Positions 56,658 to 61,944 of a stretch of 61,944 nt of DNA are shown here, piece by piece. Numbering within the stretch: position 1 is the first letter of the stretch; each line of letters begins with the position of its first letter. Source of the stretch: Bacillus sp. FJAT-29790 (GTDB lineage: Bacteria; Bacillota; Bacilli; Bacillales; Cytobacillaceae); contig NZ_JAHNZZ010000001.1 in the NCBI RefSeq assembly GCF_019039215.1, positions 296,033 to 357,976 on the forward strand, given 5' to 3'. Both the position numbers and the translations under genes were made by a program. The notes beneath the pieces are model-generated. The model searched no databases and was not told the origin of the DNA. It worked only from the letters and a program-made list of their open reading frames with translations.

Positions 56658-56850
56658 GGCTGTTTTCGTAAAGTTTGTTGTTATCGGGAATAAATAATGC
56701 CCGTTCCTTTCCGCTACAGGCACTTGCTTTCCGCAGGGAGGAAGTCGAGCCTCCTCGACGTTCCGTCTGCGGGGTCTCGCCTTTTCCTCTATCTCCCACA
56801 GGAGTCAAGTGCCTTCCGCTCCAATCCACTCACCGTTTTCAATGGTGATA
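56658..56850 (-). mobile_element. MITE family B, copy B12 (reversed core, one end lost)
   Basis: GGCTGTTTTCGTAAAGTTTG is intact at the left, followed by the core in reverse orientation (CTTTCCGCAGGGAGG..., GGGGTCTCGCC, CACAGGAGTCAAGTGCC, TTCCGCTCCAATCCACTC). The right terminus cannot be recognised, so the end coordinate is approximate. The remaining spacer to 57032 contains nothing else evident. Confidence 0.72.
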
Positions 56851-57032
56851 AAAGCAATAATCTTTTAGAAAACATCCATCTCATAAACGAGAACAAAAAA
56901 ATAAAAATCGAAAGCGTTTGCAATTTTTGCAGGGAAAAGCCATGGAATTGTAGAAATATAATATATTATCGGATTGTTAAGAAAAATGTAAGTTCCGCGA
57001 GCTGACTATAATGAAATGAAAGGGGACTTAGA

Positions 57033-58376
57033 GTGCAGAAAATATTAATTGCCAATAGGGGAGAAATTGCTTTAAGAATCATCAATACTTGTCATGAGAT
57101 GGGAATTGAAACAGTAGCGATTTATTCTGATGCTGATAAAGATATGCCCTTTGTCAAACAAGCAACATATGCTTTCAGGGTGGGAGAACCACCGGTAAAT
57201 AAATCATATTTGAAGACTGATGTCATTCTTGAGATAGCTAAAAATGAAGGCGTCGATGGCATTCATCCTGGATATGGATTCCTTTCAGAAAATGCAAATT
57301 TCGCAAGAGAGGTAATCAGAGAAGGAATTGCTTTTATCGGGCCGAACCCAGATACAATTGAATTAATGGGTGATAAAATCGTATCTAGAAGGACGATGAT
57401 TGAAGCGGATGTTCCAGTTGTTCCCGGGAGTGAGGGAACTTCCACTCTTGAAGATGCATGCAGTCTAGCCGCATCGATGGGCTACCCGGTAATGCTTAAA
57501 GCAAGCGGCGGTGGGGGCGGGATTGGCATGGTATGCTGTGAAAATGAGCAAGCGCTCACCAAGTCGTTTTCATCCACTAAAGCCCGAGCTAAAGCTTATT
57601 TTGGTACAGAAGAAGTATTTGTAGAGAAATACATTAAAAATGCTAGGCATGTCGAAATTCAAGTTTTCGGGGATCATCATGGGAATATCGTCCATTTATT
57701 TGAAAGGGACTGCTCTATTCAAAGGAGACATCAAAAAGTAGTTGAAGAATCACCGTCCCCATTCTTGTCTGAAAACACAAAGCAAAAAATGTATGAGACC
57801 GCTTTAAAGGCAGCCTCAGCTGTTACCTATAAAAATGCGGGAACAATTGAATTTATTGTTGATGAACAAGAAAACTTTTATTTCCTTGAAATGAATACTA
57901 GACTTCAAGTGGAACATCCAGTAACCGAACAGATTACTGGTCTTGATCTAGTCAAATGGCAGATTCTTGTGGCAAGAGGAGAAAAACTTCCGCTGCTCCA
58001 AGCTGAGATTCAGCGATCAGGGCATGCGATTGAATTTAGACTGTATGCAGAAGATCCAAAAAGCTTCCTTCCGTCCCCAGGGAAAATTGAAATCTTCGAA
58101 TGGAATAGCTTTCAAGGTGTCAGAGTTGATCCAGGCTATAAATCCGACTCAACTGTTACACCTTTTTATGATCCGATGATTGCGAAATGCATTATTCATG
58201 CGGATACAAGGGCTAACGCAATAGAAAAAGCCGACAAATTTTTTAATGAGTTAAAAGTAGAAGGAATTAAAACAAATGCCCCGCTCTTTAAAGAGATTTT
58301 AGAAGATCACGATTTCCGAAAGGGAAACTATTCAACAGGATTTTTAACGCAAATTAAAGGAGGAATAAAAAAATGA
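57033..58376 (+). CDS. Biotin carboxylase subunit of an acyl-CoA carboxylase
   Basis: A 447-residue ATP-grasp biotin carboxylase that charges the biotin of the small carrier protein with CO2. ANRGEIALRII, KASGGGGGIGM (ATP loop), FEKDCSIQRRHQK-type motif (ERDCSIQRRHQK) and MNTRLQVEHPVTE are complete. It resembles the YngH subunit of B. subtilis more than AccC, because it is grouped with a one-gene carboxyltransferase. GTG start after AAAGGGGACTTAGA. The carrier gene overlaps its end by 4 nt. Confidence 0.92.
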   Translation: MQKILIANRGEIALRIINTCHEMGIETVAIYSDADKDMPFVKQATYAFRVGEPPVNKSYLKTDVILEIAKNEGVDGIHPGYGFLSENANFAREVIREGIAFIGPNPDTIELMGDKIVSRRTMIEADVPVVPGSEGTSTLEDACSLAASMGYPVMLKASGGGGGIGMVCCENEQALTKSFSSTKARAKAYFGTEEVFVEKYIKNARHVEIQVFGDHHGNIVHLFERDCSIQRRHQKVVEESPSPFLSENTKQKMYETALKAASAVTYKNAGTIEFIVDEQENFYFLEMNTRLQVEHPVTEQITGLDLVKWQILVARGEKLPLLQAEIQRSGHAIEFRLYAEDPKSFLPSPGKIEIFEWNSFQGVRVDPGYKSDSTVTPFYDPMIAKCIIHADTRANAIEKADKFFNELKVEGIKTNAPLFKEILEDHDFRKGNYSTGFLTQIKGGIKK

Positions 58377-58585
58377 AAGAAATAACATCATCAATGGCTG
58401 GTACTGTATTAAATATTATGGTTGTAAATGGAGACGAGATCACCGCAGGCCAGGAAGTGGTTATGCTTGAATCAATGAAGATGGAAATCCCTGTCGAAAG
58501 TCAATCGGCTGGTAAAGTGGCTAAATTGAAGGTGAATATTGGTGACTTTGTAAATGAAGGGGACGTATTGATCGTTATTGAATAA
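58373..58585 (+). CDS. Biotin carboxyl carrier protein (minimal)
   Basis: A 70-residue stand-alone biotinyl domain with the biotinylation motif ESMKMEIP (Lys about 36). Equivalent to B. subtilis YngHB (BLAP). It overlaps the biotin carboxylase gene by ATGA, so the two are translationally coupled; AAAGGAGG lies inside the upstream gene. Carries CO2 between the carboxylase and the transferase encoded on either side. Confidence 0.92.
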   Translation: MKEITSSMAGTVLNIMVVNGDEITAGQEVVMLESMKMEIPVESQSAGKVAKLKVNIGDFVNEGDVLIVIE

Positions 58586-58678
58586 ATCGAGTCTTCTATC
58601 AGCGGGGGATATCCTTGATCATGAAGTGTAAAATCCCTTTCGAATCAACAGGAAAAATCTTTAATTAGGAGGAGAAGT

Positions 58679-60220
58679 ATGACGACTGCAAATACTTTAG
58701 TGGAAAAACTAAAAGAAAAAAGCAGAGAAATTGAAGCTGGTGGGCATCCAAAGTACCATGAAAAACTTCAGGAGCAAAATAAACTGTTTGTACGGAAACG
58801 GCTGGAACTCCTTTTTGACAACGGGGACTACGAAGAGGATGGGAAATTTGCGAACTGCATGGAAAAAGATTTGCCTGCTGACGGGGTCGTTACGGCAATT
58901 GGAAAGGTTAATGGACAGACGGTTTGTGTGATGGCGAATGATTCAACTGTTAAAGCTGGCTCGTGGGGAGCAAGAACAGTTGAAAAAATTATCCGTATTC
59001 AAGAAACGGCGGAAAAATTAAAAGTGCCATTATTGTATTTAGTAGACTCTGCTGGAGCGAGAATTACTGACCAGCTGGAAATGTTCCCAAATAGGCGGGG
59101 CGCAGGACGTATTTTTTATAATCAAGTTAAGCTTTCAGGCATGATTCCACAAATTTGCTTATTATTTGGGCCGTCTGCTGCTGGCGGAGCCTATATCCCT
59201 GCATTTTGCGATATCGTCATCATGGTTGACCAAAACGCATCGATGTATTTAGGTTCACCGCGGATGGCTGAGAAAGTAATTGGTGAAAAAGTAACGCTTG
59301 AAGAGATGGGCGGCGCCCGGATGCATTGCACGGTGAGTGGCTGTGGCGATGTTCTTGCTTATAGTGAAGAAGAAGCGATTGAATCTGCGAGAAATTATCT
59401 TACATACTTTCCGGCAAGCTTTAAGGAAAAACCGCTCAAACTTGAAGCTGTTCAGCCAAAAGCAGGCCGTGTGTTAGAAGAGATTATTCCTAAAAACCAA
59501 AATGCACCTTTTGACATGTATGAATGTATTGATGCATTAATTGATGAGGGCAGTTTTTTTGAAATCAAAAAGCTGTTTGCTGCTGAACTAATTACCGGTT
59601 TAGCCCGAATTGGCGGGAGAGCAGTTGGCATTATCGCCAATCAACCCCGTGTAAAAGGGGGAGTCCTTTTTGTAGACTCTGCCGATAAAGCGGCGAAATT
59701 TATACAATTATGTGATGCATTCCATATTCCGTTATTATTCCTTGCCGATGTGCCGGGCTTTATGATTGGAACAAAAGTGGAAAGGGCAGGCATTATCCGT
59801 CATGGTGCGAAATTGATTGCGGCAATGAGCTCAGCTACTGTTCCGAAAATATCTGTTGTTGTGCGAAAGGCATATGGCGCAGGACTATATGCCATGGCTG
59901 GACCAGCATTTGAGCCTGATTGCTGTATCGCCTTACCTACTGCACAAATCGCAGTAATGGGGCCAGAAGCAGCCGTCAATGCGGTGTATTCAAATAAAAT
60001 TAATGAAATCGAGGACCCGAAAGAGAAGATCGCATTCGTGCAGGAAAAACAGCGTGAATACAGTGAGCATATTGATATTTATAGGCTCGCATCTGAACTG
60101 ATCGTGGATGATATTGTATCCCCGTATGATTTACGGGATGTACTCATTCAAAGATACGATTTGTATGACACGAAGGAATTAATCTTTAGTGTTCGCAAAC
60201 ATCCAGTTTATCCAGTTTAG
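58679..60220 (+). CDS. Acyl-CoA carboxylase carboxyltransferase subunit
   Basis: A 513-residue carboxyltransferase with both crotonase-like halves in one chain (propionyl-/methylcrotonyl-CoA carboxylase beta type, like YngE). LVDSAGARITDQLEMFP and FGPSAAGGAYIPAF form the N-terminal oxyanion site; FLADVPGFMIGTKVERAG and VRKAYGAGLYAMAGPAF form the C-terminal one. The acyl-CoA substrate (propionyl, methylcrotonyl or other) cannot be told from motifs alone. ATG after TTAGGAGGAGAAGT. Third gene of the carboxylase operon. Confidence 0.92.
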   Translation: MTTANTLVEKLKEKSREIEAGGHPKYHEKLQEQNKLFVRKRLELLFDNGDYEEDGKFANCMEKDLPADGVVTAIGKVNGQTVCVMANDSTVKAGSWGARTVEKIIRIQETAEKLKVPLLYLVDSAGARITDQLEMFPNRRGAGRIFYNQVKLSGMIPQICLLFGPSAAGGAYIPAFCDIVIMVDQNASMYLGSPRMAEKVIGEKVTLEEMGGARMHCTVSGCGDVLAYSEEEAIESARNYLTYFPASFKEKPLKLEAVQPKAGRVLEEIIPKNQNAPFDMYECIDALIDEGSFFEIKKLFAAELITGLARIGGRAVGIIANQPRVKGGVLFVDSADKAAKFIQLCDAFHIPLLFLADVPGFMIGTKVERAGIIRHGAKLIAAMSSATVPKISVVVRKAYGAGLYAMAGPAFEPDCCIALPTAQIAVMGPEAAVNAVYSNKINEIEDPKEKIAFVQEKQREYSEHIDIYRLASELIVDDIVSPYDLRDVLIQRYDLYDTKELIFSVRKHPVYPV

Positions 60221-60229
60221 GCTCCATGC

Positions 60230-60268
60230 AGACTCCCTTCTTTGATTTTTCGAGGAGGGGGGTTTTTC
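60230..60268 (+). terminator. Probable terminator of the carboxylase operon
   Basis: ACTCCCTTC with GAGGAGGGGGGT forms an imperfect stem followed by TTTTTCTG. Confidence 0.5.
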
Positions 60269-60270
60269 TG

Positions 60271-60460
60271 TAACTTTATTCAGCAGAAGTCTCTAAACGA
60301 TTTAGTGGCGAGATAATGTAAACAGGTATCCAATTCAGTGGGGTTCAAGCTCCGGCTGAATAAAGTTAAGCCTCCGGCGGATGCCCCAGATTTTTTAAAG
60401 GAATATATCGGGCTAGCTCGATAAAAATCTGGGCGCAAATACACCAAGGCGAATTTGATT
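60271..60460 (+). repeat. Family A repeat, copy A6 (full length, best preserved)
   Basis: The 5' domain is closed by a perfect 13-bp stem, AACTTTATTCAGC (60272-60284) with GCTGAATAAAGTT (60355-60367). The 3' domain is closed by a perfect 11-bp stem, CCCAGATTTTT (60385-60395) with AAAAATCTGGG (60423-60433). It ends with CAAATACACC/GGCGAATTTG and ATT. It directly follows the carboxylase operon terminator. Confidence 0.9.
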
Positions 60461-60542
60461 GTAAATATATTCTTCCTTTCTTCCCAACTTTTTTATTATT
60501 TCTGCTAAAATATGACTAAATACATAAATAAAAGAGGTTATC

Positions 60543-61448
60543 ATGAAAATCGGTATTATTGGCGGAGGGTCGATCGGCCTGCTTTTTGCCCATTATTTAA
60601 GCAAGGATCATCAAGTTTGTGTTTATACACGTTCCAAAGAACAGGCAAAAAAATTATCTATTGAGGGCCTTATTTTTGAAAAAGGCGGTAAACGGATAAA
60701 TGATTCTATACATGCTGCCGTTCTTTCAGATTGGAGGGATCAAGAGGATTTAACGATTATTGCCGTAAAGCAGTATGATTTACAAAGGGTTTTGGACATA
60801 TTGGCGGGGATCACTCCAAGTTTCAAAAGTTCATTCTTGTTTCTCCAAAATGGCATGGGGCATTTGAATTTGCTCAAGGAATTAAAGGCGAATCATATTT
60901 TTGTTGGAATGGTTGAGCATGGGGCGAATAAAATTGGAACAAATCATGTGCTGCATACTGGAGATGGAATGACAAAGTTAGCTTTATATAGCGGAAATAG
61001 CTTATCTATATTAAAAGAAATGGCTGCCCCGCTTTCATCCCAGTTTCCATTTATAATTGAAGCTGACTATCATGAAATGATGACTAAAAAGCTTATCGTC
61101 AACTCTTGTATTAATCCATTAACAGCTATATTAAATGTTCGTAATGGCGAGCTTCTGGAGAATCGATATTATAAGGAAATTTTCAAGCAATTATTTTTAG
61201 AAATTTGCTTAATATTAAACATCGCGGATAAAAAGAGCACATTCGCTCATATCAAAGACGTATGTAGAAAAACAGCAGCAAATCGTTCATCCATGCTGAA
61301 GGATTTAGACGAAAAACGGCCAACGGAAGTAGATGCCATTCTTGGATATGTCATAGAAAAAGCAAATCAAAGGCAAATGGCTGCTCCCCTTACAGAGAGT
61401 TTTTATTATCTGATAAAAGGAAAGGAGTATGAAGAGAGGGGGAAATAA
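60543..61448 (+). CDS. panE: 2-Dehydropantoate 2-reductase
   Basis: A 301-residue NADPH-dependent ketopantoate reductase of pantothenate synthesis, or a close homologue (B. subtilis YlbQ is one of two such genes). Rossmann loop GIIGGGSIGLLFAHYLS, AVKQYDL with the conserved Lys, LQNGMGH, and the catalytic Lys/Asn in KKLIVNSCINPLTA are present. ATG after AAAGAGGTTATC. The downstream gene starts 2 nt after its stop. Confidence 0.9.
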   Translation: MKIGIIGGGSIGLLFAHYLSKDHQVCVYTRSKEQAKKLSIEGLIFEKGGKRINDSIHAAVLSDWRDQEDLTIIAVKQYDLQRVLDILAGITPSFKSSFLFLQNGMGHLNLLKELKANHIFVGMVEHGANKIGTNHVLHTGDGMTKLALYSGNSLSILKEMAAPLSSQFPFIIEADYHEMMTKKLIVNSCINPLTAILNVRNGELLENRYYKEIFKQLFLEICLILNIADKKSTFAHIKDVCRKTAANRSSMLKDLDEKRPTEVDAILGYVIEKANQRQMAAPLTESFYYLIKGKEYEERGK

Positions 61449-61450
61449 GG

Positions 61451-61846
61451 ATGGGTTCTTTTTTTTCAGCAATTGTTGCTACGTTCGTTACGATCCCAAT
61501 ACTTGCGTATTTGCTAGTTTTCATAATCAGTAAGCAAGTGACAAGGCAGCATCGGCGCTCCGTTCATATAGCACTCGATGTCAGTACATTGCTTTTTGTC
61601 ATTTCTGTACACTATTTAATTGTTACGATTTGGGCTCAATCATATTTATGGGTTATTTTTCTGTCCATGCTTATCATTGCAGTCATTTTTGTTATCATTC
61701 ATTGGCGGGTGAAGCAAGAAATCAATTTCACGCTCATTTTTAAAGGTTTTTGGCGCTTGAATTTTTTCATCTTCTTTACTGCTTATGTCGTACTAATGGT
61801 TATTGGGTTAGTTCAAAGTGTAAGTGCTTTTGTTTCGGTTCCATAA
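61451..61846 (+). CDS. DUF3397 family membrane protein
   Basis: A 131-residue protein with four transmembrane helices and few polar residues. RRSVHIALDVSTLLFVISVH and WRLNFFIFF fit the DUF3397 family commonly found between panE and bshC in Bacillus. Function unknown. ATG after GAGGGGGAAATAAGG. Likely co-transcribed with panE. Confidence 0.8.
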   Translation: MGSFFSAIVATFVTIPILAYLLVFIISKQVTRQHRRSVHIALDVSTLLFVISVHYLIVTIWAQSYLWVIFLSMLIIAVIFVIIHWRVKQEINFTLIFKGFWRLNFFIFFTAYVVLMVIGLVQSVSAFVSVP

Positions 61847-61897
61847 TGATTATGAATGATTATGCTTACATAGTTAATTTTGCTGATTTTTTCATTA

Positions 61898-61944
61898 GGC
61901 TGTTTTCGTAAAGTTTGTTGCTTTTATAGTGTGATTTTTATTTG
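61898..61944 (+). mobile_element. MITE family B, copy B13 (cut by window end)
   Basis: The left terminal repeat GGCTGTTTTCGTAAAGTTTG, followed by TTGCTTTTATAGTGTGATTT as in other copies, runs off the end of the window. Confidence 0.82.

Overview
The window is a chromosomal segment of a low-GC, endospore-forming member of the Bacillaceae (Bacillus sensu lato, but not B. subtilis itself). The gene order follows the B. subtilis stretch defB-ykyA-pdhABCD-slp-SR1-speA-yktA-yktC-ylaF-typA-ylaH..ylaN-ftsW-pycA-ctaA/ctaBCDEFG-ylbA..ylbQ almost gene for gene. Sporulation genes (yjcZ type, ylaJ, ylbJ, rsfA), a caa3 oxidase, TTG/GTG starts with strong Shine-Dalgarno sequences and intrinsic terminators after nearly every unit support this. 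No phage, plasmid, transposase, CRISPR, tRNA or rRNA gene was seen.

Layout. 0.1-10 kb: peptide deformylase, a small sporulation peptide, YkyA lipoprotein, the pyruvate dehydrogenase operon, a Slp-like lipoprotein, two small conserved proteins, and the dual-function sRNA SR1 with its peptide SR1P. 10-24 kb: arginine decarboxylase, a nitronate monooxygenase-like flavoprotein, yktA, a ykzI-like gene, inositol monophosphatase, typA, the yla genes, glutaminase and ylaN. 24-37 kb: ftsW, pyruvate carboxylase, heme A and heme O synthases, cytochrome caa3 oxidase and its assembly factor. 37-62 kb: the ylb series (RicF, RsmD, CoaD, YlbJ, YlbK, the Lon-like protease YlbL, TmcAL, YlbN-L32, RsfA, YlbP, PanE). 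Interposed in it are an enoyl-CoA hydratase homologue and a three-gene biotin-dependent acyl-CoA carboxylase operon. Much of the window serves central carbon metabolism and aerobic respiration: Pdh and Pyc feed the TCA cycle, and Cta proteins make heme A and the terminal oxidase.

The unusual part is between the genes. Four families of dispersed, strongly structured, non-coding repeats occupy the intergenic spaces. Family B (13 copies) behaves like a MITE: about 20-25 bp terminal inverted repeats beginning GGCTGTTTTCG and 8-bp target duplications, four of them perfect. It occurs in full, core-deleted and long (62-nt insert) versions. Family A (6 copies) is a roughly 190-nt multi-hairpin unit of unknown nature. 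Family C (2 copies) is a roughly 205-nt structured repeat; one copy supplies the stop codon of ylbM. Family D (2 copies) shares its 5' end but carries different self-complementary arms. Other points of interest are a likely CTG start for ylbC, a possible ATT start for ylaI, a CcpN-like box over the SR1 promoter, and a terminator plus MITE splitting the pdh operon.
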